A stretch of DNA of 33,967 nucleotides from an uncultured Helicobacter sp. (GCA_944325775.1 CALVBL010000017.1:1-33967), one strand, 5' to 3'; positions 1 to 8,411 are shown, numbered from the stretch's first letter. Numbers and translations: made by a program. Notes: generated from the letters alone by a model not told the origin.

Positions 1-1562
1 CCATCACCGCCTGTAGGCACGACTTTGGTCGTTGGGTAAGCGATCTGTATATCCTCCTCGCGCAAAAACGCCTCGATGAGTTCGCCTGAAATCGTGCTGC
101 GCAAAGTCATAATCGCATAAGAATTCACATGATACCACAGCGAGATTCTAATCCCATTTGGCTCAAGCATACAAAATGCACGCGTCTCAAGATTGATATT
201 GCGAAGTGAAAAGCGATCTTTGAGTCGCTCCATACGCTTGCGCGTAACCTCTGTATAGCCTTTGGAGTATTTTTTGCCAATCTCTGTGGCGATGCTTAGG
301 GCTTTTTTGTAATTACTATCAAAAGTGATACTAATATCTATCCCGTCCCACACGGTTTTAAGTCCAGCGTGCGTGTAGTTTGCCAAAAGCGTGGTAAAGA
401 TGTAGTTATTAGGGATAAAGACAATCCTACCTGCGCGGCGATTTTCCATATACGAAGTGAGTGTGATATCCTCATAAATCGTCATACGCAATACCGAAAT
501 ATCAAGCACATCACCCACATACACCGCGCCATCTTTGACCACACGCACCCTATCGCCCACATGGATACTGCCCCCCAGCACGATGACAAACCACCCAAGC
601 ACACTCATAAACAAATCTTTCATCGCAATCGCCAAACCCGCCGAGGCAAAACCCAAAATCGCCACAAGATAGCTGACATTTTCTAAATACGCAAAGAGCA
701 AAATGATCACAATAAGGCTTAGGTTAAAGATATTGATGATTTTATTGGCAGTATAGACGCGATTGCTATCAAGGATATATTTGCGTAGCGCGATTTTGAT
801 AAACAGCGCAATGATAAAAATCGCCATAATCGCCACGACAATATACACCATCTTAACAATCTGCTCTTTTATTTCAGATTCTAAAGACGCGATGGTGCTT
901 TCTATCTCTTTGCTATAAATACTATGGGAAGTCTCTAGAATCTGCTGGGCAGATTCTAGACTCTGGAGCATTTGGAGCGCCTCAATACTCTGAATCTGAT
1001 ACTCCCTCGCCTTTGGGGCATTTCGCTCATCGATGTAATAGTCATTTAGGATCTGCGCAAGCTCATAACGTTGGTTAGCAAGATCTAGGATTTCTTTTAG
1101 ATTCTGGGCGTTGCTCTCGATAGTGTGCTGATTTTCTTGCAGGGTTTTGATAAAAGAATATCCACTGATGATAAGGATAGGATTGCTCACATGCGGCACA
1201 TCTTTGATATTAGGAAGCTCAAGGAGCTGGGAGTAGTTTTTAGCATACGAATCTAAAATATCGCGCTGCCGCTGGAGAGTCTGGAGGGTGTTTTTGTATT
1301 GCAAGATCTGTGAGGAAACTCGTGAGTTTTTATCCTCGATAGATTCTAATTTCTCTAGTTCCTTTTCTGTATGGCGGATCTCTTGGAGGAGGCTTTCTAA
1401 TGCTTTGATATTGGTGTATTGCTTATACCATGCGTTATTGCTCTGGGTGATGTCTTGGGTGATTTTCTCAAGCTTAGATTCTAGACTAGGCGCATCTATG
1501 GTATCACTTGCCCATACCACGCCCAACACCGCACACACTACACCTACGACAAATCGCCTCAT
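1..1562 (-). CDS. MscS-family mechanosensitive ion channel (partial, 3' end outside window)
   Basis: About 520 codons are readable from an ATG at 1562 and the frame stays open to the left edge, so the C-terminus is missing. The protein starts with a signal-like hydrophobic stretch (MRRFVVGVVCAVLGVVWA), then about 200 residues rich in Glu, Gln, Leu and Ser that look coiled-coil and periplasmic. Hydrophobic segments follow near residues 235-258 and 273-290. Next comes the MscS pore helix signature (GFASAGLAIAMKDLF) and a beta domain with HVGDRVRV. This family opens under membrane tension to release solutes after osmotic downshock. The gene starts 12 nt after aroB with an AGAGGA-type ribosome binding site, so it is probably the last gene of the operon with aroB and the TrkA-like gene. 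The same order exists in H. pylori (mscS homolog next to aroB, from memory). The long periplasmic N-terminus marks it as a large MscS type rather than the short E. coli MscS. Confidence 0.9.
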   Translation of the reverse strand, partial: MRRFVVGVVCAVLGVVWASDTIDAPSLESKLEKITQDITQSNNAWYKQYTNIKALESLLQEIRHTEKELEKLESIEDKNSRVSSQILQYKNTLQTLQRQRDILDSYAKNYSQLLELPNIKDVPHVSNPILIISGYSFIKTLQENQHTIESNAQNLKEILDLANQRYELAQILNDYYIDERNAPKAREYQIQSIEALQMLQSLESAQQILETSHSIYSKEIESTIASLESEIKEQIVKMVYIVVAIMAIFIIALFIKIALRKYILDSNRVYTANKIINIFNLSLIVIILLFAYLENVSYLVAILGFASAGLAIAMKDLFMSVLGWFVIVLGGSIHVGDRVRVVKDGAVYVGDVLDISVLRMTIYEDITLTSYMENRRAGRIVFIPNNYIFTTLLANYTHAGLKTVWDGIDISITFDSNYKKALSIATEIGKKYSKGYTEVTRKRMERLKDRFSLRNINLETRAFCMLEPNGIRISLWYHVNSYAIMTLRSTISGELIEAFLREEDIQIAYPTTKVVPTGGD

Positions 1563-1574
1563 CGCCTGTCCTCT

Positions 1575-2624
1575 CTATTTGCTATATTGCCTAAGCACTT
1601 CCATCACAAGATCTTGGGGAATATCATCACGCATACACACGCCGCCGATATGCACAGGCAGCACGAAGGTAATCTTAGAATCTTTGCTTTTTTTGTCCAA
1701 AAAGAACTTTTCCCAAAACTCCCTAACATCGGCTATCTTATAGGAAGTTGGAAGATTATGACGCGCTAAAAGTGCCTTGATACTCTCTGCCTCATCTTTG
1801 GTAATGAGTGAGAGCTTGAGGGCGAGGTCGTTTGCCATACACATACCTATCGCCACGCATTCCCCATGCAGGTAGCCCTTATAATGCGTGAGATTCTCAA
1901 TCACATGCCCAAAGGTATGCCCATAATTTAGCGCAGCGCGCAAACCCTGCTCCTTTTCGTCCTTGCTCACCACATCAGCTTTGATCTCAATGCTCTTAGC
2001 AATGACATACTCTAGGGTTTGTGAATCCTGCAGATTCGCGCCTTGTAGATAGACAAAAAACTCCTTATCAAAGCACACCGCCATCTTGATGATCTCTGCT
2101 AACCCAGCACCAAACTCCCGTGAATCTAACGTAGTGAGCAAATCGGTATTGGCATACACGGCTTTTGGCTGATGAAACAGCCCGATGAGATTCTTACCAA
2201 AGGCATTGTTGATCCCGCTCTTGCCACCCACACTTGAATCCACCTGTGCCAAAAGCGTGGTGGGGATCTGGATAAACTCCACACCCCGCTGATAAATCCC
2301 GCTCACAAAGCCCACGATATCGCCCACGACCCCACCGCCAAAGGCTACAAAGAGCGAATTTCTATCAAGCTTATGCGTGAAAGCACACTCCAAAATATAC
2401 TCCACGCTTTTGAAGTTCTTATACATCTCGCCATCGGGAATAATGCACACATACACTTCTTTTGCGACAATCTTAGAGAGAATCTTAGAGAGGTGCAGCC
2501 CGGCGACTTTGGGATTTGAGACCACGAGCACCTTGCCATTATGCACGATTGGCTCAAGATTATCAGTGCTATCGATACGCACGGGGTATTGCTTGGTGGG
2601 AGTGTTGATGATAATGTGTCGCAT
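1575..2624 (-). CDS. aroB: 3-dehydroquinate synthase
   Basis: AroB converts DAHP to 3-dehydroquinate, the second step of the shikimate pathway, in the cytoplasm using NAD and a divalent metal. The sequence carries the family signatures: a glycine-rich NAD-binding loop (GGGVVGDIVGFVSGIYQRG), then IPTTLLAQVDSSVGGKSGIN with the conserved lysine. Likely metal ligands are the Glu in AGLAEIIK and the His residues in LNYGHTFGHVIE and HGECVAIGM. About 349 residues is normal for the family. I prefer the ATG at 2624 because AAGGA lies six bases upstream; a TTG at 2630 would be in frame but too close to that site. The gene begins directly after the TrkA-like gene and is followed 12 nt later by mscS, so the three are probably co-transcribed. 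Confidence 0.96.
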   Translation of the reverse strand: MRHIIINTPTKQYPVRIDSTDNLEPIVHNGKVLVVSNPKVAGLHLSKILSKIVAKEVYVCIIPDGEMYKNFKSVEYILECAFTHKLDRNSLFVAFGGGVVGDIVGFVSGIYQRGVEFIQIPTTLLAQVDSSVGGKSGINNAFGKNLIGLFHQPKAVYANTDLLTTLDSREFGAGLAEIIKMAVCFDKEFFVYLQGANLQDSQTLEYVIAKSIEIKADVVSKDEKEQGLRAALNYGHTFGHVIENLTHYKGYLHGECVAIGMCMANDLALKLSLITKDEAESIKALLARHNLPTSYKIADVREFWEKFFLDKKSKDSKITFVLPVHIGGVCMRDDIPQDLVMEVLRQYSK

Positions 2625-2633
2625 ACGCAATCC

Positions 2634-4103
2634 TTAATAGGGGATAAAAATCTGTGGGTTTGTATCCAACCCTAGTGAGAGCCGTTGAGAATCCATCGAC
2701 CCAAAGGCAAAAAGTCGCATCTGGGTAATAGTGCTATCAAATGGCACAAACTGCAAATACACCTCGTGGGAATGCTGCAAAAACAAAATGGGATTGTGCG
2801 AGCTTGAATAGGTGATCTCTGGCTTTTGTGAAAAGATCTTGCCAAGATTCTCTATATTGCCAAGCAGTGTGCGCTGATGCTCTGAATCTGGATTAAAATC
2901 ATAAAATCTTGTGGTAATACCAAGCTGCTTAGAAATATCAAACATCACCGAGGCGATATTCTCGCCCTTGTGTAGCCCTTCATCGACGATAAGGAAGCTT
3001 TTTTGCACTTCTTGCAGGCGCTTGTAGCCCGTCTTTAGCACCGGTGTGGTAGTTTGGTAGAGGATTTGACGATGCTTGCGCGGGATAAAAAGATCGTGAT
3101 TTAGCATAATCAGCCCGGGACGTTTTTTGTGATCTTTGTGAATCTGCGTGCAAAAATCGTGAGTATCATATACGAAGTGAATCTGGACTTTGGGCGCGAC
3201 ATGCGATCGGATAGATTCTAAGATGGCGAAGTTGCTAGGATTTAGCACAAAAATATGCAGTGTATCAGCCTTGATATGCGTGTGCAAAAACAGCGCGTCC
3301 TCAATGTCATTGAGCACAGACTGCACACTAGAGCGCGTGGGATCGACATACAAAAATATATCTTTGCCAAAAGGTGCTGGAAACTGCCCGATATCGCTCT
3401 TGGCACTGCGATAAATCTCACTTAGCACCACAGAATCCCCCGCCACAAGTAACACATCATTTGGCTGGATCACTAATGTATGTGTGGCGAGGATAAACTC
3501 CGCACGGCGGTAGATCCCCACGATACGCCATTTTTTTTGCTGGATCGATCCGATGTGCCGATAGGCAAAGATACTGCCCGGTGGGATAGCGATCTCCATC
3601 AGCTCGCCCTGCTCTAGCCCAAACCCACGCGGTATGAGCGGGACATTAGCAAGGCGCTGGGTGAGGCGGTTTGCCACCAAATGTTCAGAATCTATCACGA
3701 TGAGATTGGTATCTATCACACCCTTTAAGCGCAAATCCTTGCGCAACATCACGACATTGTTATTATCCTCCGTCGTGTGATCGGTAAATTCGTGGTTGTT
3801 ATACAGCACGATGCGCACTTTGGCATTAAACTTACGAATAAGCTCATAGAGGACAAAACGCTCCTTTGGCTCATCGATCACGATAAACACATCTTGGATA
3901 TCGCTGCCACATAGGGATTCTAATCGAAATGCCGAGGTATAGTCAAAGCAGTGTGTTTCTATGGAGTTTGGGATTTGTGCGGGGAGCATCGTGCTATCCT
4001 TGCACACGATGACATAAGCGTTGTTGCTAAAGTACTGGGCAATGATTTTTTGAATGAAAATTTTTGCTACAATGCCATCGGCAAAAACAAGTGTTTTTTT
4101 CAA
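2634..4103 (-). CDS. TrkA-like protein with RCK_C domain (COG3400-type), TTG start
   Basis: This 489-residue protein begins with a Rossmann-like segment (MKKTLVFADGIVAKIFIQKI) of the kind found in TrkA/KTN regulatory subunits of potassium transport. A central segment around residues 190-225 (GELMEIAIPPGSIFAYRHIG followed by LVIQPNDVLLVAG) matches an RCK_C/TrkA-C fold. A C-terminal domain of several hundred residues is less recognisable. No membrane segments are visible, so it is probably a cytoplasmic ligand-sensing or transport-regulating protein; its partner channel is unknown. The start is TTG at 4103, supported by AAGGAT just upstream and a TATAAT box at 4130-4135. The gene sits between divergent tgt and aroB exactly as its H. 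pylori counterpart does (from memory). The ion specificity is inference only. Confidence 0.75.
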   Translation of the reverse strand: MKKTLVFADGIVAKIFIQKIIAQYFSNNAYVIVCKDSTMLPAQIPNSIETHCFDYTSAFRLESLCGSDIQDVFIVIDEPKERFVLYELIRKFNAKVRIVLYNNHEFTDHTTEDNNNVVMLRKDLRLKGVIDTNLIVIDSEHLVANRLTQRLANVPLIPRGFGLEQGELMEIAIPPGSIFAYRHIGSIQQKKWRIVGIYRRAEFILATHTLVIQPNDVLLVAGDSVVLSEIYRSAKSDIGQFPAPFGKDIFLYVDPTRSSVQSVLNDIEDALFLHTHIKADTLHIFVLNPSNFAILESIRSHVAPKVQIHFVYDTHDFCTQIHKDHKKRPGLIMLNHDLFIPRKHRQILYQTTTPVLKTGYKRLQEVQKSFLIVDEGLHKGENIASVMFDISKQLGITTRFYDFNPDSEHQRTLLGNIENLGKIFSQKPEITYSSSHNPILFLQHSHEVYLQFVPFDSTITQMRLFAFGSMDSQRLSLGLDTNPQIFIPY

Positions 4104-4129
4104 ACCAAATCCTTAGCTAAATTTGGCGT

Positions 4130-4135
4130 ATTATA
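4130..4135 (-). promoter_or_regulatory. -10 box for the TrkA-like/aroB/mscS operon
   Basis: On the minus strand the bases read TATAAT, preceded by a T-run as is common in Helicobacter housekeeping promoters, which often lack a -35 box. It lies about 26 bases before the TTG start at 4103, giving a short leader. Confidence 0.6.
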
Positions 4136-4242
4136 AAAAGCCAAGACTAAAGACCCTCTGAAATCAAGAATAATTTTGTGGGTTTAGATTCTAATCTTAG
4201 ATTCAAACAATTTTAGAAAATTTTAAAACACAAGGAGAGCCC

Positions 4243-5364
4243 ATGCAAGTGCGCATCGATGGAGTGGATTCACACGCAAGAGCACTGACCCTTACACTCG
4301 CTCACGGGGAGATTGCCACGCCTATCTTTATGCCTGTGGGCACGCAAGGCTGTATCAAAGCGCTCGATAGCTACGATGTAGCCCACCATCTACGCGCGCC
4401 TATAATCCTCGCAAACACCTATCATATGTATCTGCGCTGTGGGATTGAAAAGCTAAAATCTCTTGGGGGGATTCATAAGTTTGCAAATTTTGGGGGGAAT
4501 TATTTGAGCGATAGCGGGGGATTTCAAGCCTTTAGTCTAGGAGGCAATGTGCGTTTGCATGAGAGTGGAGTGGAGTTCAAATCCCACATCGATGGGAGCA
4601 AGCACCTCTTCACTCCCAAAAAGGTGCTTGAGATTCAATACGCGCTCAATAGCGACATTATGATGGTGCTTGATGATCTTGTGGGGTTACCCGCACCAAA
4701 GCAACGTATTATAGAATCTATCCAGCGCACAAGCCTCTGGGCACGCCAAAGCCTTGAGTATCATTTGCACCAAAAATCCCAAGGCAACGCTCGCACCAAT
4801 CATCTCTTTGCCATCGTGCAAGGCGGCACAGATCCACAACTACGCGCCCAATCTGCCCTTAGCCTCACGGCGATGGAGGAGTTTGATGGCTATGCCATAG
4901 GGGGCTTGGCAGTGGGTGAGAGTGCGCAAGAAATGTATGACACGATAGAATCCACCATTGTCTATCTACCAGAATCTAAACCGCGCTATCTGATGGGTGT
5001 AGGCACGCCCCAAAATATCCTAGAAGCCATCGATCGGGGCGTGGATATGTTTGACTGCGTGATGCCCACGCGCAATGCGCGCAATGCCACGCTTTTCACA
5101 AATACGGGCAAGATTCATATCAAAAACGCGCGTTTTGGACTAGATAGTGCGCCACTAGATTCAGAATGCAGCTGCCACACCTGCCAAAACTACTCGCGCG
5201 CGTATCTGCACCACCTTTACAAAAGTGGCGAGATGACCTACTACCGCCTCGCTTCTATTCATAATCTACACTTTTATCTCACGCTTGTGCGCGAAGCTAG
5301 GGAGGCGATATTACAAGGGAGATTTAGACAATACAAGGCGCAGAAACTTGCGAAGATGGGTTAG
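4243..5364 (+). CDS. tgt: queuine/preQ1 tRNA-ribosyltransferase
   Basis: Tgt swaps guanine-34 for preQ1 in tRNAs with GUN anticodons (Tyr, His, Asp, Asn) as a step in queuosine synthesis. The 373 residues are full length for bacterial Tgt. Visible motifs are the general-acid Asp near residue 90 (YLSDSGGFQ), the substrate-binding VQGG near 192-195 and GGLAVGE near 220-226. The nucleophile Asp is near 271 (MFDCVMPTRNARN). A zinc site is formed by Cys309, Cys311 and Cys314 (CSCHTC) and a later His in ASIHNLHF. The start ATG at 4243 has a strong AAGGAGA upstream. It is divergent from the TrkA-like gene and has no downstream partner; the next 246 bases form strong secondary structures. No queuosine riboswitch is evident upstream. 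Confidence 0.97.
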   Translation: MQVRIDGVDSHARALTLTLAHGEIATPIFMPVGTQGCIKALDSYDVAHHLRAPIILANTYHMYLRCGIEKLKSLGGIHKFANFGGNYLSDSGGFQAFSLGGNVRLHESGVEFKSHIDGSKHLFTPKKVLEIQYALNSDIMMVLDDLVGLPAPKQRIIESIQRTSLWARQSLEYHLHQKSQGNARTNHLFAIVQGGTDPQLRAQSALSLTAMEEFDGYAIGGLAVGESAQEMYDTIESTIVYLPESKPRYLMGVGTPQNILEAIDRGVDMFDCVMPTRNARNATLFTNTGKIHIKNARFGLDSAPLDSECSCHTCQNYSRAYLHHLYKSGEMTYYRLASIHNLHFYLTLVREAREAILQGRFRQYKAQKLAKMG

Positions 5365-5377
5365 GGCTTGGCAATCT

Positions 5378-5411
5378 CACAAGGGATAGATTCTAAAATT
5401 CATCTCTTGTG
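5378..5411 (+). terminator. hairpin downstream of tgt, possible terminator
   Basis: CACAAGGGAT (5378-5387) pairs with ATCTCTTGTG (5402-5411) over ten base pairs, including one G-U pair, around a 14-base loop. It begins 13 bases after the tgt stop. The following bases are only weakly T-rich (CAATCTTT), so efficient termination is uncertain. Confidence 0.35.
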
Positions 5412-5437
5412 CAATCTTTAAGTGATTGACTTCGTTT

Positions 5438-5539
5438 GTGCATGGTTACTGCCGACTAGATAACCCCCGGCGCGGGGAGTTACCATACACGACTAATGGG
5501 AGCAAATCCCAGAGGGCAAAGCGGTAATAACCGATGCAC
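5438..5539 (+). ncRNA. candidate structured RNA (three-way junction) between tgt and fldA
   Basis: The two ends form a long closing stem. GTGCAT (5438-5443) pairs with ATGCAC (5534-5539), and GGTTACTGCC (5444-5453) pairs with GGTAATAACC (5523-5532), with one mismatch and one bulged G. Inside are two hairpins: TAAC-CCCC with GGGG-A-GTTA at 5461-5482, and TGGGA/TCCCA around GCAAA at 5497-5511. One pair in the closing stem is G-U only if the plus strand is transcribed, and the stem is followed by TTTT at 5540-5543, so I prefer the plus strand. No coding frame is present. It does not match tRNA, tmRNA, SRP RNA, RNase P or the common riboswitch motifs I know. It could equally be a DNA palindrome or a repeat family member. 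Confidence 0.4.
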
Positions 5540-5553
5540 TTTTCACCACTCCC

Positions 5554-5596
5554 GCATTTACCGCTCAATACTGAATGCTCTTGGTAAGCGCAATGC
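5554..5596. terminator. stem-loop just beyond the 3' end of fldA
   Basis: GCAT (5554-5557) with ATGC (5593-5596) and TTACC (5558-5562) with GGTAA (5583-5587) form an interrupted stem. It lies 15 bases beyond the fldA stop on the minus strand, where it might end or protect the fldA mRNA. There is no T-run, so the role is uncertain. Confidence 0.3.
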
Positions 5597-5610
5597 CCCC
5601 AACACAGAAT

Positions 5611-6105
5611 CTATACAAACTCACTCTTTATCTTCGCCACCCATTTGGCGATACGTTCATCACTGAGCTCACTTTGGTTGTCCTCATCTAGGAGCAATCC
5701 CACGAGCTTCCCATCGACTAGCGCCTCTGTGGATTCAAAATAATAGCCCTCATTGGCTATCTGCCCTATGCGATTGGCTTTAGCGGCTTTGTGGTAGAGA
5801 TAGGAGACACCGTTACAAAATGTATCACTGTATGTGTCCTGATCGCCCACACCTATAAACGCGACAACCTTCCCGGCGAAATCCTCCTCGCTCAACCCCC
5901 CCAAAAAGCTCTCCCAATCATCTTGTAGCTCTCCTAGCCCGTAAGTGGGCGTGGCAAGTATGAGATTGCTAAAGCTCAAAAACTCCTCCCTAGAAGCATT
6001 TGCCACATCAAAAACCTGCGCGTCCCCAAGCTCTTTGGCGACTTTTTGGCAGATGTGCTGGGTGTTTGAGGAATCGCTCCCATAAAAAATACCGACTTTT
6101 TGCAT
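5611..6105 (-). CDS. fldA: flavodoxin
   Basis: A 164-residue long-chain flavodoxin, an FMN electron carrier that in H. pylori accepts electrons from pyruvate oxidoreductase. The FMN phosphate loop is near the N-terminus (GIFYGSDSSNTQ) and the isoalloxazine loops are TPTYGLGELQDDWESF and GVGDQDTYSDTFCNGV. The following insertion (GYYFESTEALVDGKLVGLLLD) is typical of long-chain members. I chose the ATG at 6105 because AAGGAGC lies a few bases upstream and homologs begin MxKxGIF(F/Y)G; a longer in-frame start at 6165 would add 20 residues that do not fit the family. The leader contains a perfect palindrome at 6140-6156 that may be a metal-regulator site. recO lies upstream in the same direction. 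Confidence 0.95.
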   Translation of the reverse strand: MQKVGIFYGSDSSNTQHICQKVAKELGDAQVFDVANASREEFLSFSNLILATPTYGLGELQDDWESFLGGLSEEDFAGKVVAFIGVGDQDTYSDTFCNGVSYLYHKAAKANRIGQIANEGYYFESTEALVDGKLVGLLLDEDNQSELSDERIAKWVAKIKSEFV

Positions 6106-6139
6106 ATTAGCTCCTTGTGGATTAAATCTCGATAGATAA

Positions 6140-6156
6140 ATAAGAATAATTCTTAT
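6140..6156. promoter_or_regulatory. palindromic operator-like site upstream of fldA
   Basis: The 17 bases ATAAGAATAATTCTTAT are an exact inverted repeat around one central base. The site lies 35 to 51 bases before the fldA start, close to TATAGT at 6175-6180 (minus strand), which could be the -10 box. Its AT-rich symmetric form resembles Fur-type boxes, and flavodoxins are commonly iron- or redox-controlled. The regulator is not identified. Confidence 0.4.
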
Positions 6157-6204
6157 CTCTATCACTGGAATAATACTATATTTTTTGTAACAGATAGAGA
6201 AATC

Positions 6205-6825
6205 TCACAGCCCAAGACAGAGGATTTGCCATAGATTCTGCACCTGTGTATCCTCTAGGTGCAAGGTCGAAGTCTGATCAAAATACTCTAGAATCTGGGA
6301 TTTGTCAAACACAGCTCCCTGCACGCAATGGGGGTGCGCGAATAGAAACGATCGTCCCAATGTGATACTAGAATCTAGTGCGCTATCACAGATAAAACAG
6401 CGGTTTGCCTCCCAACGCCCCAATCGCCCTTCATACGCCAGCAAACACGCATAAGATTCTAAAAACACACGCAAGGGGTTTTGTTTGGCGATTTTTTGCG
6501 CACTATGGTCTAAAAGCTCGAAATAAAACTCCCCCACCTCATACACCTCGTCCAAATGCCGCTCTAATAAACCCAAAAACCGCTGCCACGCATACACGCG
6601 CTCCCACTCACGCTCCCAGCCAAATGATAAGTGCAAGATATGGCGCACTTGGGGCAGGAAATGTGCATTTGCACGCTCCTCAAAGTCGATCTTATACCCC
6701 AACCCTATGGTGCTATGGCGCGCCCCATAAAACCGATAAAAACTCCGAAAGCTCTGCGGTGTGAGAATCTTTAGGATTAGATCTTGGGTTTTGGTTGGTA
6801 TGACTTTTAAGATATAGCCTTGCAT
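6205..6825 (-). CDS. recO: DNA repair protein RecO (Helicobacter type)
   Basis: This 206-residue protein resembles the short epsilonproteobacterial RecO, which helps load RecA on single-stranded DNA at gaps. The N-terminal OB-like part starts MQGYILKVIPTKTQDLILKI, matching the YILK...DLI...L pattern of the family. A helical middle follows, with a cysteine pair region (RWEANRCFICDSAL) near residue 140 where other RecO proteins have a zinc finger; only two of the usual four cysteines are obvious there (a third Cys lies in PHCVQG). No strong ribosome binding site precedes the ATG at 6825. It ends about 100 bases before fldA and may be transcribed separately from slyD, since a hairpin lies between them. 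Confidence 0.75.
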   Translation of the reverse strand: MQGYILKVIPTKTQDLILKILTPQSFRSFYRFYGARHSTIGLGYKIDFEERANAHFLPQVRHILHLSFGWEREWERVYAWQRFLGLLERHLDEVYEVGEFYFELLDHSAQKIAKQNPLRVFLESYACLLAYEGRLGRWEANRCFICDSALDSSITLGRSFLFAHPHCVQGAVFDKSQILEYFDQTSTLHLEDTQVQNLWQILCLGL

Positions 6826-6924
6826 AGCGCGCCTGTGTGATAAGGATAAAAGCGTAATTATACAATGTTTTGTGATTGACAGAGCCTGTTGAGGGGAATT
6901 GGGTCAAGAGAAGAATAGAAGTGT

Positions 6925-6939
6925 GAGGGGAAGCCCCTC
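6925..6939 (-). terminator. hairpin after slyD
   Basis: GAGGGG and CCCCTC form a six-pair GC-rich stem with a three-base loop, 28 to 42 bases beyond the slyD stop. It could end the tolB-pal-cpoB-slyD transcript. The best T-run (CTCTTT) is on the plus-strand side, so direction and strength are uncertain. Confidence 0.45.
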
Positions 6940-6966
6940 TTTGCTTGTGTTTAGGTGCGTATGGGC

Positions 6967-7518
6967 TTAGTGTCCGCAGCCACAGCTTCCTCCACCACCG
7001 CCACAGCAGCCACCACCCTCGTGATGATGCCCACCGCCACTTCCGCAGCCACAGCCACCACCTACACCGCCTTGCAAAATCTCCATCTCTGTCGCATCGC
7101 GTACATCAAGCACACTGATGTTGAAATTAAGCGTTTTACCTGCTAGAGGGTGATTATAATCGATGATCACAATTTGATCATTAAAGTCTTTGACAATTAC
7201 TTGTGCGGTTTGTCCATCGTCGCTTTGCCCAAAGAGTGTCATACCAGCTTTGAGATCAATGCCTTCAAACTGATCGCGTGCGATCTCTTGGATAAGGTCT
7301 GGCTGATACACGCCATAAGCGTCTTCAGGCTTGACTTCCACAGAGAGCTTATCTCCAGTTTTTGCGCCCATCAAGGCGTTTTCTAGCCCACTAATGATTT
7401 GATTTGCCCCTACAAGAAACTCCAGAGGTGCCCCGCTTTTGTTAGAATCTATCACTTCTTTGCTCGCAGCATCGGATACTTCGTATTCTATACTGACAAC
7501 TTTATTGTGTGCAATCAT
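6967..7518 (-). CDS. slyD: SlyD-type FKBP peptidyl-prolyl isomerase with metal-binding tail
   Basis: The first 145 or so residues form an FKBP domain split by the insert-in-flap chaperone domain. Markers are SIEYEVSD, PLEFLVGANQIISGLENALMG, the AYGVY motif and later IIDYNHPLAGKTLNF. The C-terminal 35 residues are almost only Gly, Cys and His, with six Cys and four His, suited to bind nickel or other metals. In enteric bacteria and Helicobacter, SlyD helps deliver nickel for hydrogenase and urease; that role is inferred here from family and tail. A clear AAAGGAAA precedes the ATG at 7518. It follows cpoB by ten bases, so it is probably the last gene of the tolB operon, as in H. pylori. Confidence 0.95.
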   Translation of the reverse strand: MIAHNKVVSIEYEVSDAASKEVIDSNKSGAPLEFLVGANQIISGLENALMGAKTGDKLSVEVKPEDAYGVYQPDLIQEIARDQFEGIDLKAGMTLFGQSDDGQTAQVIVKDFNDQIVIIDYNHPLAGKTLNFNISVLDVRDATEMEILQGGVGGGCGCGSGGGHHHEGGGCCGGGGGSCGCGH

Positions 7519-7528
7519 TTGATTTCCT

Positions 7529-8389
7529 TTATTGTTTGAGTTCTTTGGCTTGTGCTGCCTCTTTGCTCTGTGGATAGGTCGCTATCAACGCTTCCAAGAA
7601 GGAATTATAATTCGCCATATCTTTAATCCCCTTGAAACAAAGTGCAGTATGCAACAAAAGCGTAGGCATATACGCGCCACGATCGCTTAGTGCTACACTT
7701 GCCTTGTAGTATTTAATCGCTAAATGGTAATCTTTTTGCAAATACGCGATCTCACCTAGATAAAAGGTCGTCTCGGGGGCATTGTAACGATTGTTTTTGA
7801 GCCATAACATAATGTCCTTAGCGGATTTGTATTGCTTTTTTTTGATATGTTCTTTGGCTTGGGCGAAAAGCTCTGCGCTTTTATTTTTGTCAAATTCCTT
7901 TGGAGCTGTGGCTTTTTGGGGTTTGCCCTCTGATTTTTGCACACCTTTAGTGTTTGGGCTGCTTAGTTTTTCAAGCTCTTGGAGGATATTCTCTTGAGTT
8001 TTAATAGTGAGCGTATGAATCTCTTGCATCTTAGAATCTAGCGCGCTAATCTGTGTCTTTTGCTGCTCTATGAGTGTTTTTAACGCCGTAAGCTCGGTCT
8101 TTAGATTCTCAATCTCTTGAGTGTTTGTTGTGGTTTGGGCTGCGGTGTTTTGGAGCTTTTGATGTTGGGATTCATACAGGCTTATCAGCCCTTCTTGGGA
8201 TTGCTTGAGATTCTCTTGCTGCTCTTGAATCTGTGTGGTGAGATTGAGCAGTGTTTGCGCGGTGCCTTGTAGAGAGGAGAGATCTCTTTTGGTCGCGCCA
8301 CTTTGTTTTTCAAAAGCCGATGGCTCCGCCCCATAGCATACACCACAGCATACAAGGGATAGCACAAAAAGGGCTAGGATATGCCTCAT
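7529..8389 (-). CDS. cpoB: Tol-Pal system protein CpoB (YbgF), TPR protein
   Basis: A 286-residue exported protein. The N-terminus is a signal peptide (MRHILALFVLSLVCCGVCYG), then a long Gln/Leu/Thr-rich coiled coil (about residues 35-140), a Lys/Pro linker near 150-165, and TPR repeats in the last 120 residues (AKEHIKKKQYKSAKDIM, then FYLGEIAYLQKDYHLAIKYY). CpoB works in the periplasm to link outer-membrane constriction by Tol-Pal with peptidoglycan synthesis. The linker and coiled coil are longer than needed for the TPR function alone. It lies 22 bases after pal and ten before slyD. No strong ribosome binding site is seen, so it may be translated by coupling. Confidence 0.88.
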   Translation of the reverse strand: MRHILALFVLSLVCCGVCYGAEPSAFEKQSGATKRDLSSLQGTAQTLLNLTTQIQEQQENLKQSQEGLISLYESQHQKLQNTAAQTTTNTQEIENLKTELTALKTLIEQQKTQISALDSKMQEIHTLTIKTQENILQELEKLSSPNTKGVQKSEGKPQKATAPKEFDKNKSAELFAQAKEHIKKKQYKSAKDIMLWLKNNRYNAPETTFYLGEIAYLQKDYHLAIKYYKASVALSDRGAYMPTLLLHTALCFKGIKDMANYNSFLEALIATYPQSKEAAQAKELKQ

Positions 8390-8411
8390 TGCTTGTTTGG
8401 TTTATGGCAGA

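Noticed and set aside
4466..4498. Two G6 runs in tgt
   Set aside because: They are too short for efficient slippage, and the gene is essential-looking and intact.
5497..5511. A T-arm-like hairpin (TGGGA, GCAAA, TCCCA) suggesting a tRNA
   Set aside because: The loop lacks the TTC of a T-loop and no acceptor, D or anticodon arms of the right size surround it.
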